Assembly: GCA_963669155.1 (NCBI GenBank)
Contig: OZ022596.1
Location: 6,143,582 to 6,207,581, forward strand
Length of the DNA: 64,000 nucleotides
Direction: 5' to 3'
From: Arbacia lixula
Lineage: Eukaryota > Echinodermata > Echinoidea > Arbacioida > Arbaciidae
Position 1 is the stretch's first letter, and every line of letters begins with the position of its first letter. The translations under genes were made by a program, and so were the position numbers. This document shows, piece by piece, positions 10,264 through 22,600 of this stretch. Under the pieces are notes generated by a model, which made no database searches, was not told the DNA's origin, and saw only the letters and a list, made by a program, of their open reading frames with translations.

Positions 10264-13200
10264 ACTATTTTCTACAAGGGATGGTGGGAAGGGGTGGTGG
10301 GAAGGGGTGGTGGGAAGGGGTGGTAGGAAGGGGTGGTGGGAAGGGGTGGTAGGAAGGGGTGGTGGGAAGGGGTGGTGAGAAGGGGTGGTAGGAAGGGGTG
10401 GTGAGAAAAGGTGGTGGGAAGGGGTGGTGAGAAGGGTGGTTGGAAGGAGTGGTGGGAAGGAGTGGTAGGAAGGGGTGGTAAGAAGGGGTGGTGAGAAGGG
10501 GTGGTAAGAAGGGGTGGTGGGTACAGGTGGTAAGAAGGGACGGTTGGAAGGGGTGGTGGGGAAGGGGTAGTGAGAAGGGGTGGTGGGTACAGGTGGTGAG
10601 AAGGGGTGGTGGGAAGTGTTAGTTGGAAGGGATGGTGGGAAGGGGTGGTGAGAAGGGGTGGTGGTGAGAAGGGGTGGTGGGAAGTGTTAGTTGGAAGGAA
10701 TGGTGGGAAGGGGTGGTGAGAAGGGGTGGTGAGAAGGGGTGGTGGGAAGGGGTTGTGAGAAGGGGTGGTGGGAAGGGATGGCTGGAATGGATGGTGGGAA
10801 TGGATGGTAGGAAGGAGTGTTAGGAAGGAGTGGTAGGAAGGGGTGGTGAGGAGGGGTGGTGAGAAGGGGTGGTAAGAAGGGGTGGTAAGAAGGGGTGGTA
10901 AGAAGGGGTGGTAAGAAGGGGTGGTGGGTACAGGTGGCGAGAAGGGACGGTTGGAAGGGGTGGTGGGGAAGGGGTAGTGAGAAGGGGTGGTGGGTACAGG
11001 TGGTGAGAAGGGGTGGTGGGAAGTGTTAGTTGGAAGGAATGGTGGGAAGGGGTGGTGAGAAGGGGTGGTGAGAAGGGGTGGTGGGAAGGGGTTGTGAGAA
11101 GGGGTGGTAGGAAGGGGTGGTTGGAGGGGCTGGTGGGAAGGGGTGGTGAGAAGGAGTGGTGGGAAGGGGTGGTGGGAAGGGATGGCTGGAATGGATGGTA
11201 GGAAGGGGTGGTTAGAAGGGGTGGTGGGAAGGGGTGGTGGGAAGGGATGGCTGGAATGGATGGTGGGAATGGATGGTAGGAAGGGGTGGTTGGAAGGGGT
11301 GGTAGGAAGGGGTGGTGAGAAGGGGTGGTGAGAAGGGGTGGTAAGAAGGGGTGGTGAGAAGGGGTGGTAAGAAGGGGTGGTAAGAAGGGGTGGTGGGTAC
11401 AGGTGGTGAAAAGGGACGGTTGGAAGGGGTGGTGGGGAAGGGGTAGTGAGAAGGGGTGGTGGTAAGGGTTGGTTGGAAGGGGTTGTGAGAAGGGGTGGTG
11501 GGAGGGGTGGTGGGAAGGGGTTGTGAGAAGGGGTGGTGGGAAGGGATGGCTGAAATGGATGGTGGGAATGGATGGTAGGAAGGAGTGGTAGGAAGGGGTG
11601 GTGAGGAGGGGTGGTGAGAAGGGGTGGTAAGAAGGGGTGGTAAGAAGGGGTGGTAAGAAGGGGTGGTGGGTACAGGTGGCGAGAAGGGACGGTTGGAAGG
11701 GGTGGTGGGGAAGGGGTAGTGAGAAGGGGTGGTGGGTACAGGTGGTGAGAAGGGGTGGTGGGAAGTGTTAGTTGGAAGGGATGGTGGGAAGGGGTGGTGA
11801 GAAGGGGTGGTGGTGAGAAGGGGTGGTGGGAAGTGTTAGTTGGAAGGAATGGTGGGAAGGGGTGGTGAGAAGGGGTGGTGAGAAGGGGTGGTGGGAAGGG
11901 GTTGTGAGAAGGGGTGGTGGGAAGGGATGGCTGGAATGGATGGTGGGAAGGGATGGTGGGAAGGGGTGGTGAGAAGGGGTGGTAGGAAGGGGTGGTTGGA
12001 GGGGCTGGTGGGAAGGGGTGGTGAGAAGGAGTGGTGGGAAGGGGTGGTGGGAAGGGATGGCTGGAATGGATGGTAGGAAGGGGTGGTGAGAAGGAGTGGT
12101 GGGAAGGGGTGGTGGGAAGGGATGGCTGGAATGGATGGTAGGAAGGGGTGGTTAGAAGGGGAAGTGGGAAGGGGTGGTGGGAAGGGATGGCTGGAATGGA
12201 TGGTGGGAATGGATGGTAGGAAGGGGTGGTTGGAAGGGGTGGTAGGAAGGGGTGGTGAGAAGGGGTGGTGAGAAGGGGTGGTGAGAAGGGGTGGTAAGAA
12301 GGGGTGGTGAGAAGGGGTGGTGGGTACAGGTGGCGAGAAGGGACGGTTGGAAGGGGTGGTGGGGAAGGGGTAGTGAGAAGGGGTGGTGGGTACAGGTGGT
12401 GAGAAGGGGTGGTGGGAAGTGTTAGTTGGAAGGAATGGTGGGAAGGGGTGGTGAGAAGGGGTGGTGAGAAGGGGTGGTGGGAAGGGGTTGTGAGAAGGGG
12501 TGGTGGGAAGGGATGGCTGGAATGGATGGTGGGAAGGGATGGTGGGAAGGGATGGTGGGAAGGGGTGGTGAGAAGGGGTGGTAGGAAGGGGTGGTTGGAG
12601 GGGCTGGTGGGAAGGGGTGGTGAGAAGGAGTGGTGGGAAGGGGTGGTGGGAAGGGATGGCTGGAATCGATGGTAGGAAGGGGTGGTTAGAAGGGGTGGTG
12701 GGAAGGGGTGGTAAGAAGGGGTGGTAAGAAGGGGTGGTAAGAAGGGGTGGTGGGTACAGGTGGCGAGAAGGGACGGTTGGAAGGGGTGGTGGGGAAGGGG
12801 TAGTGAGAAGGGGTGGTGGGTACAGGTGGTGAGAAGGGGTGGTGGGAAGTGTTAGTTGGAAGGAATGGTGGGAAGGGGTGGTGAGAAGGGGTGGTGAGAA
12901 GGGGTGGTGGGAAGGGGTTGTGAGAAGGGGTGGTAGGAAGGGGTGGTTGGAGGGGCTGGTGGGAAGGGGTGGTGAGAAGGAGTGGTGGGAAGGGGTGGTG
13001 GGAAGGGATGGCTGGAATGGATGGTAGGAAGGGGTGGTTAGAAGGGGTGGTGGGAAGGGGTGGTGGGAAGGGATGGCTGGAATGGATGGTGGGAATGGAT
13101 GGTAGGAAGGGGTGGTTGGAAGGGGTGGTAGGAAGGGGTGGTGAGAAGGGGTGGTGAGAAGGGGTGGTAAGAAGGGGTGGTGAGAAGGGGTGGTAAGAAG

Positions 13201-16200
13201 GGGTGGTAAGAAGGGGTGGTGGGTACAGGTGGTGAAAAGGGACGGTTGGAAGGGGTGGTGGGGAAGGGGTAGTGAGAAGGGGTGGTGGTAAGGGTTGGTT
13301 GGAAGGGGTTGTGAGAAGGGGTGGTGGGAGGGGTGGTGGGAAGGGGTTGTGAGAAGGGGTGGTGGGAAGGGATGGCTGAAATGGATGGTGGGAATGGATG
13401 GTAGGAAGGAGTGGTAGGAAGGGGTGGTGAGGAGGGGTGGTGAGAAGGGGTGGTAAGAAGGGGTGGTAAGAAGGGGTGGTAAGAAGGGGTGGTGGGTACA
13501 GGTGGCGAGAAGGGACGGTTGGAAGGGGTGGTGGGGAAGGGGTAGTGAGAAGGGGTGGTGGGTACAGGTGGTGAGAAGGGGTGGTGGGAAGTGTTAGTTG
13601 GAAGGGATGGTGGGAAGGGGTGGTGAGAAGGGGTGGTGGTGAGAAGGGGTGGTGGGAAGTGTTAGTTGGAAGGAATGGTGGGAAGGGGTGGTGAGAAGGG
13701 GTGGTGAGAAGGGGTGGTGGGAAGGGGTTGTGAGAAGGGGTGGTGGGAAGGGATGGCTGGAATGGATGGTGGGAAGGGATGGTGGGAAGGGGTGGTGAGA
13801 AGGGGTGGTAGGAAGGGGTGGTTGGAGGGGCTGGTGGGAAGGGGTGGTGAGAAGGAGTGGTGGGAAGGGGTAGTGGGAAGGGATGGCTGGAATGGATGGT
13901 AGGAAGGGGTGGTTAGAAGGGGTGGTGGGAAGGGGTGGTGGGAAAGGATGGCTGGAATGGATGGTGGGAATGGATGGTAGGAAGGGGTGGTTGGAAGGGG
14001 TGGTAGGAAGGGGTGGTGAGAAGGGGTGGTGAGAAGGGGTGGTGAGAAGGGGTGGTAAGAAGGGGTGGTGAGAAGGGGTGGTGGGTACAGGTGGCGAGAA
14101 GGGACGGTTGGAAGGGGTGGTGGGGAAGGGGTAGTGAGAAGGGGTGGTGGGTACAGGTGGTGAGAAGGGGTGGTGGGAAGTGTTAGTTGGAAGGAATGGT
14201 GGGAAGGGGTGGTGAGAAGGGGTGGTGAGAAGGGGTGGTGGGAAGGGGTTGTGAGAAGGGGTGGTGGGAAGGGATGGCTGGAATGGATGGTGGGAAGGGA
14301 TGGTGGGAAGGGGTGGTGAGAAGGGGTGGTAGGAAGGGGTGGTTGGAGGGGCTGGTGGGAAGGGGTGGTGAGAAGGAGTGGTGGGAAGGGGTGGTGGGAA
14401 GGGATGGCTGGAATGGATGGTAGGAAGGGGTGGTTAGAAGGGGTGGTGGGAAGGGGTGGTGGGAAGGGATGGCTGGAATGGATGGTGGGAATGGATGGTA
14501 GGAAGGGGTGGTTGGAAGGGGTGGTAGGAAGGGGTGGTGAGAAGGGGTGGTGAGAAGGGGTGGTAAGAAGGGGTGGTGAGAAGGGGTGGTAAGAAGGGGT
14601 GGTAAGAAGGGGTGGTGGGTACAGGTGGTGAGAAGGGACGGTTGGAAAAGTGGTGGGGAAGGGGTAGTGAGAAGGGGTGGTGGGAGGGGTGGTGAGAAGG
14701 GGTGGTGAGAAGGGGTGGTAAGAAGGGGTGGTAAGAAGGGGTGGTGGGTACAGGTGGTGAGAAGGAACGGTTGGAAGGGGTGGTGGGGAAGGGGTAGTGA
14801 GAAGGGGTGGTGGTAAGGGTTGGTTGGAAGGGGTTGTGAGAAGGGGTGGTGGGAGGGGTGGTGGGAAGGGGTTGTGAGAAGGGGTGGTGGGAAGGGATGG
14901 CTGGAATGGATGGTGGGAATGGATGGTAGGAAGGAGTGGTAGGAAGGGGTGGTGAGGAGGGGTGGTGAGAAGGGGTGGTAAGAAGGGGTGGTAAGAAGGG
15001 GTGGTAAGAAGGGGTGGTGGGTACAGGTGGCGAGAAGGGACGGTTGGAAGGGGTGGTGGGGAAGGGGTAGTGAGAAGGGGTGGTGGGTACAGGTGGTGAG
15101 AAGTGGTGGTGGGAAGTGTTAGTTGGAAGGAATGGTGGGAAGGGGTGGTGAGAAGGGGTGGTGGAAAGGGGTGGTTGAAAGGGGTGGTTGGAAGGGTTAG
15201 TGGGAAGGGGTTGTGAGAATGGGTGGTGAGAAGGGTTGGTGGGAAGGGGTTGTGAGAAGGGGTGGTGGGAAGGGATGGCTGGAATGGATGGTGGGAATGG
15301 ATGGTAGGAAGGGGTGGTGGGAAGGTGTGGTGGGGAATAGGTGGTTGAAAGGGGTGGTGGGAAAGAGTGGTGGGAAGGGGTGGTGGGTACAGGTGGTGAG
15401 AAGGGGTGATGGGTACAGGTGGTGATAAGAGGTGGTGCGAAGAGGTGGTGGGAAGAGGTGGTGGAAAGGGGTGGTGGAAAGGGGTGGTTGAAAGGGGTGG
15501 TTGGAAGGGTTGGTGGGAAGGGGTTGTGAGAATGGGTGGTGAGAAGGGTTGGTGGGAAGGGGTTGTGAGAAGGGGTGGTGGGTACAGGTGGTGAGAAGGG
15601 GTGGTGGGAAGTGTTAGTTGGAAGGAATGGTGGGAAGGGGTGGTGAGAAGGGGTGGTGAGAAGGGGTGATGGGTACAGGTGGTGATAAGAGGTGGTGCGA
15701 AGAGGTGGTGGGAAGAGGTGGTGGAAAGGGGTGGTTGAAAGGGGTGGTTGGAAGGGTTGGTGGGAAGGGGTTGTGAGAATGGGTGGTGAGAAGGGATGGT
15801 GGGAAGGGGTTGTGAGAAGGGGTGGTGGGAAGGGATGGCTGGAATGGATGGTGGGAATGGATGGTAGGAAGGGGTGGTGGGAAGGTGTGGTGGCGAAGAG
15901 GTGGTTGAAAGGGGTGGTGGGAAGGAGTGGTGGGAAGGGGTGGTGGGTACAGGTGGTGAGAAGGGGTGGTGGGAAGTGTTAGTTGGAAGGGATGGTGGGA
16001 AGGGGTGGTGAGAAGGGGTGGTGGTGACAAGGGGTGGTGGTGAGAAGGGGTGGTGGGTACAGGTGGTGATAAGAGGTGGTGCGAAGAGGTGGTGGGAAGA
16101 GGTGGTGGAAAGGGGTGGTTGAAAAGGGTGGTTGGAAGGGTTGGTGGGAAGGAGTTGTGAGAAGGGGTGGTAAGAAGGGTTGGTGGGAAGGGGTTGTGAG

Positions 16201-16605
16201 AAGGGGTGGTGGGAAGGGATGGCTGGAATGGATGGTGGGAAGGGATGGTGGGAAGGGGTGGTTGGAAAGGGTGGAGGGAAGGGGTGGTGGGAAGAGGTGG
16301 TTGAAAGGGGTGGTGGGAAGGGGCTGGTGAGAAGGGGTGGTGGGAAGGGATGGCTGGAATGGATGGTGGGAATGGATGATAGGAAGGGGTGGTTGGAAAG
16401 GGTGGAGGGAAGGGGTGGTGGGTACAGGTGGTGAGAAGGGGTGGTGCGAAGTGGTTGTAAGAAGGGGTTGTGAGAAGGGGTGGTAGGAAGGGGTGGTGAG
16501 AAGGGGTGGTGGGAAGGGGTGGTGGGAAGGGGTGGTGGGAAGGGGTGGTGGGAAGGGGTGGTAGGAGGGGATGGTGGGAAGGGGTGGTGGGAAGGGGTGG
16601 CTTGA
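10264..16605. repeat. 13-bp G-rich minisatellite (6.3 kb)
   Basis: The core unit is GGAAGGGGTGGTG (13 bp), with variants such as GAGAAGGGGTGGT, TAAGAAGGGGTGG, GGGTACAGGTGGT, GGAAGTGTTAGTT and GATGGCTGGAATG. The plus strand has almost no C. Because 13 is not a multiple of 3, any open frame repeats every 39 bp as a 13-residue peptide. This yields long spurious ORFs: Pro/Ser/Thr/His-rich on the minus strand (up to 1128 codons, 13662-17048) and Gly/Trp/Lys-rich on the plus strand. Blocks recur at an offset of 1,826 bp (11013/12839, 11104/12930, 11888/13714), with further offsets of 521 and 1,396 bp. Runs of GGGG, TGG and GGG make G-quadruplex formation plausible. Confidence 0.95.
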
Positions 16606-19600
16606 GGGTTAGAGGGTTGAGGGACAGGAGGGTAGAGTACAGAGGCACAGGAGGGTAGAGGATAGGACAGGAGGGGAGAGGGTAGAGGTACGCCCCTAGT
16701 AGGAGGGGAGAGGGTAGAGGTACGCCCTAGAAGGAAAAGAGGATAGAGCGTAGAAGGATGGGAAAGAAATGGAAAATGGAGAAATGAAAAAGCATATTTC
16801 ATGACACATAATATAGTCGACTTAGAATGTAACAGTATACAAAATGAAAGAGTAGAGTGTGGAAGGACTAGAGGGTAGGGCGTAGAAGGACAGGAGGGTA
16901 GAGCGCTGAGGGACAGGAAGAAGGAGGGTAGAGGTACGCCCCTAGTAGGAGGGGAGAGGGTAGAGGTACGCCCTAGAAGGAAGAGAGGGTAGAGCGTAGA
17001 AGGACAGGAAAGAAATGGAAAATGGAGAAATGAAAAAGCATATTTCATGACACATAATATAGTCGACTTAGTGTGTAAAAGTATACAAAATGAAAGAGTA
17101 GAGAGTGGAAGGACTAGAGGGTAGGGCGTAGAAGGATTGGAGGGTAGAGCGCAGAGGGACAGGAGAGTAGAGTGTGGAAGGACTAGAGGGTAGGGCGTAG
17201 AAGGATTGGAGGGTAGAGCGCAGAGGGACAGGAGGGGAGAGGGTAGAGGTACGCCCTAGAAGGAAGAGAGGGTAGAGCGTAGAAGGACGGGAAAGAAATG
17301 GAAAATGGAGAAATGAAAAAGCATATTTCATGAAACCTAATATAGTCGACTTGGTATGTAAAAGTATACAAAATGAAAGAGTAGAGTGTGGAAGGACTAG
17401 AGGGTAGGGCATAGAAGGACAGGAGGGTAGAGCGCAGAGGGACAGGAGGGGAGAGGGTAGAGGTACGCCCCTAGTAGGAGGGGAGAGGGTAGAGGTACGC
17501 CCTAGAAGGAAGAGAGGGTAGAGCGTAGAAGGATGGGAAAGAAATGAAAAATGGAGAAATGAAAAAGCATATTTCATGACACATAATATAGTCGACTTAG
17601 AATGTAAAAGTATACAAAATGAAAGAGTAGAGAGTAGAAGGACTAGAGGGTAGGGCGTAGAAGGACAGGAGGGTAGAGCGCTGACGGACAGGAGGGGAGA
17701 GGGTAGAGGTACGCCCCTAGTAGGAGGAAAGAGGGTAGAGGTACGCCCTAGTAGGAGGGGAGAGGGTAGAGGTACGCCCTAGAAGGAAGAGAGGGTTGGG
17801 CGTAGGACGGGAAAGAAATGGAAAATGGAGAAATGAAAAAGCATATTTCATGACACCTAATATAGTCGACTTGGTATGTAAAAGTATACAAAATGAAAGA
17901 GTAGAGTGTGGAAGGACTAGAGGGTAGGGCATAGAAGGACAGGAGGGTAGAGCGCAGAGGGACAGGAGGGGAGAGGGTAGAGGTACGCCCCTAGTAGGAG
18001 GGGAGAGGGTAGAGGTACGCCCTAGAAGGAAGAGAGGGTAGAGTGTAGAAGGATGGGAAAGAAATGGAAAATGGAGAAATGAAAAAGCATATTTCATGAC
18101 ACATAATATAGTCGACTTAGAATGTAACAGTATACAAAATGAAAGAGTAGAGTGTGGAAGGACTAGAGGGTAGGGCGTAGAAGGACAGGAGGGTAGAGCG
18201 CTGAGGGACAGGAGGGGAGAGGGTAGAGGTACGTCCCTAGTAGGAGGGGAGAGGGTAGAGGTACGCCCTAGAAGGAAGAGAGGGTAGAGCGTAGAAGGAT
18301 GGGAAAGAAATGGAAAATGGAGAAATGAAAAAGCATATTTCATGACACATAATATAGTCGACTTAGAATGTAAAAGTATACAAAATGAAAGAGTAGAGTG
18401 TGGAAGGACTAGAGGGTAGGGCGTAGAAGGACAGGAGGGTAGAGCGCTGAGGGACAGGAGGGGAGAGGGTAGAGGTACGCCCCTAGTAGGAGGGGAGAGG
18501 GTAGAGGTACGCCCTAGAAGGAAGAGAGGGTAGAGCGTAGAAGGACAGGAAAGAAATGGAAAATGGAGAAATGAAAAAGCATATTTCATGACACATAATA
18601 TAGTCGACTTAGTGTGTAAAAGTATACAAAATGAAAGAGTAGAGAGTGGAAGGACTAGAGGGTAGGGCGTAGAAGGATTGGAGGGTAGAGCGCAGAGGGA
18701 CAGGAGAGTAGAGTGTGGAAGGACTAGAGGGTAGGGCGTAGAAGGATTGGAGGGTAGAGCGCAGAGGGACAGGAGGGGAGAGGGTAGAGGTACGCCCTAG
18801 AAGGAAGAGAGGGTAGAGCGTAGAAGGACGGGAAAGAAATGGAAAATGGAGAAATGAAAAAGCATATTTCATGAAACCTAATATAGTCGACTTGGTATGT
18901 AACAGTATACAAAATGAAAGAGTAGAGTGTGGAAGGACTAGAGGGTAGGGCGTAGAAGGACAGGAGGGTAGAGCGCTGACGGACAGGAGGGGAGAGGGTA
19001 GAGGTACGCCCCTAGTAGGAGGAAAGAGGGTAGAGGTACGCCCTAGTAGGAGGGGAGAGGGTAGAGGTACGCCCTAGAAGGAAGAGAGGGTTGAGCGTAG
19101 GACGGGAAAGAAATGGAAAATGGAGAAATGAAAAAGCATATTTCATGACACCTAATATAGTCGACTTGGTATGTAAAAGTATACAAAATGAAAGAGTAGA
19201 GTGTGGAAGGACTAGAGGGTAGGGCATAGAAGGACAGGAGGGTAGAGCGCAGAGGGACAGGAGAGTAGAGTGTGGAAGTACTAGAGGGTAGGGCGTAGAA
19301 GGATTGGAGGGTAGAGCGCAGAGGGACAGGAGGGGAGAGGGTAGAGGTACGCCCTAGAAGGAAGAGAGGGTAGAGCGTAGAAGGACGGGAAAGAAATGGA
19401 AAATGGAGAAATGAAAAAGCATATTTCATGAAACCTAATATAGTCGACTTGGTATGTAAAAGTATACAAAATGAAAGAGTAGAGTGTGGAAGGACTAGAG
19501 GGTAGGGCATAGAAGGACAGGAGGGTAGAGCGCAGAGGGACAGGAGGGGAGAGGGTAGAGGTACGCCCCTAGTAGGAGGGGAGAGGGTAGAGGTACGCCC

Positions 19601-22600
19601 TAGAAGGAAGAGAGGGTAGAGCGTAGAAGGACGGGAAAGAAATGGAAAATGGAGAAATGAAAAAGCATATTTCATGAAACCTAATATAGTCGACTTGGTA
19701 TGTAAAAGTATACAAAATGAAAGAGTAGAGTGTTGAAGGACTAGAGGGTAGGGCATAGAAGGACAGGAGGGTAGAGCGCAGAGGGACAGGAGGGGAGAGG
19801 GTAGAGGTACGCCCCTAGTAGGAGGGGAGAGGGTAGAGGTACGCCCTAGAAGGAAGAGAGGGTAGAGCGTAGAAGGATGGGAAAGAAATGGAAAATGGAG
19901 AAATGAAAAAGCATATTTCATGACACATAATATAGTCGACTTAGAATGTAAAAGTATACAAAATGAAAGAGTAGAGTGTGGAAGGACTAGACGGTAAGGC
20001 GTAGAAGGACAGGAGGGTAGAGCGCTGAGGGACAGGAGGGGATAGGGTAGAGGTACGCCCCTAGTAGGAGGGGAGAGGGTAGAGGTACGCCCTAGTAGGA
20101 GGGGAGAGGGTAGAGGTACGCCCTAGAAGGAAGAGAGGGTAGAGCGTAGAAGGATGGGAAAGAAATGGAAAATGGAGAAATGAAAAAGCATATTTCATGA
20201 CACATAATATAGTCGACTTAGAATGTAAAAGTATACAAAATGAAAGAGTAGAGAGTGGAAGGACTAGAGGGTAGGGCGTAGAAGGACAGGAGGGTAGAGC
20301 GCTGAGGGACAGGAGGGGAGAGGGTAGAGGTACGCCCCTAGTAGGAGGAAAGAGGGTAGAGGTACGCCCTAGTAGGAGGGGAGAGGGTAGAGGTACGCCC
20401 TAGAAGGAAGAGAGGGTTGAGCGTAGGACGGGAAAGAAATGGAAAATGGAGAAATGAAAAAGCATATTTCATGACACTTAATATAGTCGACTTGGTATGT
20501 AACAGTATACAAAATGAAAGAGTAGAGTGTGGAAGGACTAGAGGGTAGGGCGTAGAAGGACAGGAGGGTAGAGCGCTGAGGGACAGGAGGGTAGAGCGCT
20601 GAGGGACAGGAGGGGAGAGGGTAGAGGTACGCCCCTAGTAGGAGGGGAGAGGGTAGAGGTACGCCCTAGAAGGAAGAGAGTGTAGAGCGTAGAAGGATGG
20701 GAAAGAAATGGAAAATGGAGAAATGAAAAAGCATATTTCATGACACATAATATAGTCGACTTAGAATGTAACAGTATACAAAATGAAAGAGTAGAGTGTG
20801 GAAGGACTAGAGGGTAGGGCGTAGAAGGACAGGAGGGTAGAGCGCTGAGGGACAGGAGGGTAGAGCGCTGAGGGACAGGAGGGTAGAGCGCTGAGGGACA
20901 GGAGGGGAGAGGGTAGAGGTACGTCCCTAGTAGGAGGGGAGAGGGTAGAGGTACGCCCCTAGTAGGAGGGGAGAGGGTAGAGGTACGCCCTAGAAGGAAG
21001 AGAGGGTAGAGCGTAGAAGGATGGGAAAGAAATGGAAAATGGAGAAATGAAAAAGCATATTTCATGACACATAATATAGTCGACTTAGAATGTTAAAGTA
21101 TACAAAATGAAAGAGTAGAGTGTGGAAGGACTAGACGGTAAGGCGTAGAAGGACAGGAGGGTAGAGCGCTGAGGGACAGGAGGGGATAGGGTAGAGGTAC
21201 GCCCCTAGTAGGAGGGGAGAGGGTAGAGGTACGCCCTAGTAGGAGGGGAGAGGGTAGAGGTACGCCCTAGAAGGAAGAGAGGGTAGAGCGTAGAAGGATG
21301 GGAAAGAAATGGAAAATGGAGAAATGAAAAAGCATATTTCATGACACATAATATAGTCGACTTAGAATGTAAAAGTATACAAAATGAAAGAGTAGAGAGT
21401 GGAAGGACTAGAGGGTAGGGCGTAGAAGGACAGGAGGGTAGAGCGCTGAGGGACAGGAGGGGAGAGGGTAGAGGTACGCCCCTAGTAGGAGGAAAGAGGG
21501 TAGAGGTACGCCCTAGTAGGAGGGGAGAGGGTAGAGGTACGCCCTAGAAGGAAGAGAGGGTTGAGCGTAGGACGCGAAAGAAATGGAAAATGGAGAAATG
21601 AAAAAGCATATTTCATGACACTTAATATAGTCGACTTGGTATGTAACAGTATACAAAATGAAAGAGTAGAGTGTGGAAGGACTAGAGGGTAGGGCGTAGA
21701 AGGACAGGAGGGTAGAGCGCTGAGGGACAGGAGGGTAGAGCGCTGAGGGACAGGAGGGGAGAGGGTAGAGGTACGCCCCTAGTAGGAGGGAAGAGGGTAG
21801 AGGTACGCCCTAGAAGGAAGAGAGGGTAGAGCGTAGAAGGATGGGAAAGAAATGGAAAATGGAGAAATGAAAAAGCATATTTCATGACACATAATATAGT
21901 CGACTTAGAATGTAACAGTATACAAAATGAAAGAGTAGAGTGTGGAAGGACTAGAGGGTAGGGCGTAGAAGGACAGGAGGGTAGAGCGCTGAGGGACAGG
22001 AGGGTAGAGCGCTGAGGGACAGGAGGGTAGAGCGCTGAGGGACAGGAGGGGAGAGGGTAGAGGTACGTCCCTAGTAGGAGGGGAGAGGGTAGAGGTACGC
22101 CCTAGAAGGAAGAGAGGGTAGAGCATAGAAGGATGGGAAAGAAATGGAAAATGGAGAAATGAAAAAGCATATTTCATGACACATAATATAGTCGACTTAG
22201 AATGTAAAAGTATACAAAATGAAAGAGTAGAGAGTGGAAGGACTAGAGGGTAGGGCGTAGAAGGACAGGAGGGTAGAGCGCAGAGGGACAGGAGGGGAGA
22301 GGGTAGAGGTACGCCCCTAGTAGGAGGGGAGAGGGTAGAGGTACGCCCTAGTAGGAGGGGAGAGGGTAGAGGTACGCCCTAGAAGGAAGAGAGGGTAGAG
22401 CGTAGAAGGATGGGAAAGAAATGGAAAATGGAGAAATGAAAAAGCATATTTCATGACACATAATATAGTCGACTTAGAATGTAAAAGTATACAAAATGAA
22501 AGAGTAGAGAGTGGAAGGACTAGAGGGTAGGGCGTAGAAGGACAGGAGGGTAGAGCGCTGAGGGACAGGAGGGTAGAGCGCTGAGGGACAGGAGGGGAGA

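Noticed and set aside
11013-16434. Plus-strand Gly/Trp/Lys/Glu-rich ORFs (MVGRGGWRGW type)
   Set aside because: Translations of the same 13-bp repeat; they overlap each other in different frames and recur with the higher-order period.
13662-17048. 1128-codon minus-strand ORF, Pro/His/Ser/Thr-rich (and a nested 344-codon ORF at 15614-16648)
   Set aside because: It is the translation of a 13-bp minisatellite in its C/T-rich strand, where stop codons are rare. The peptide period is exactly 13 residues and the frame runs on into the unrelated second satellite.
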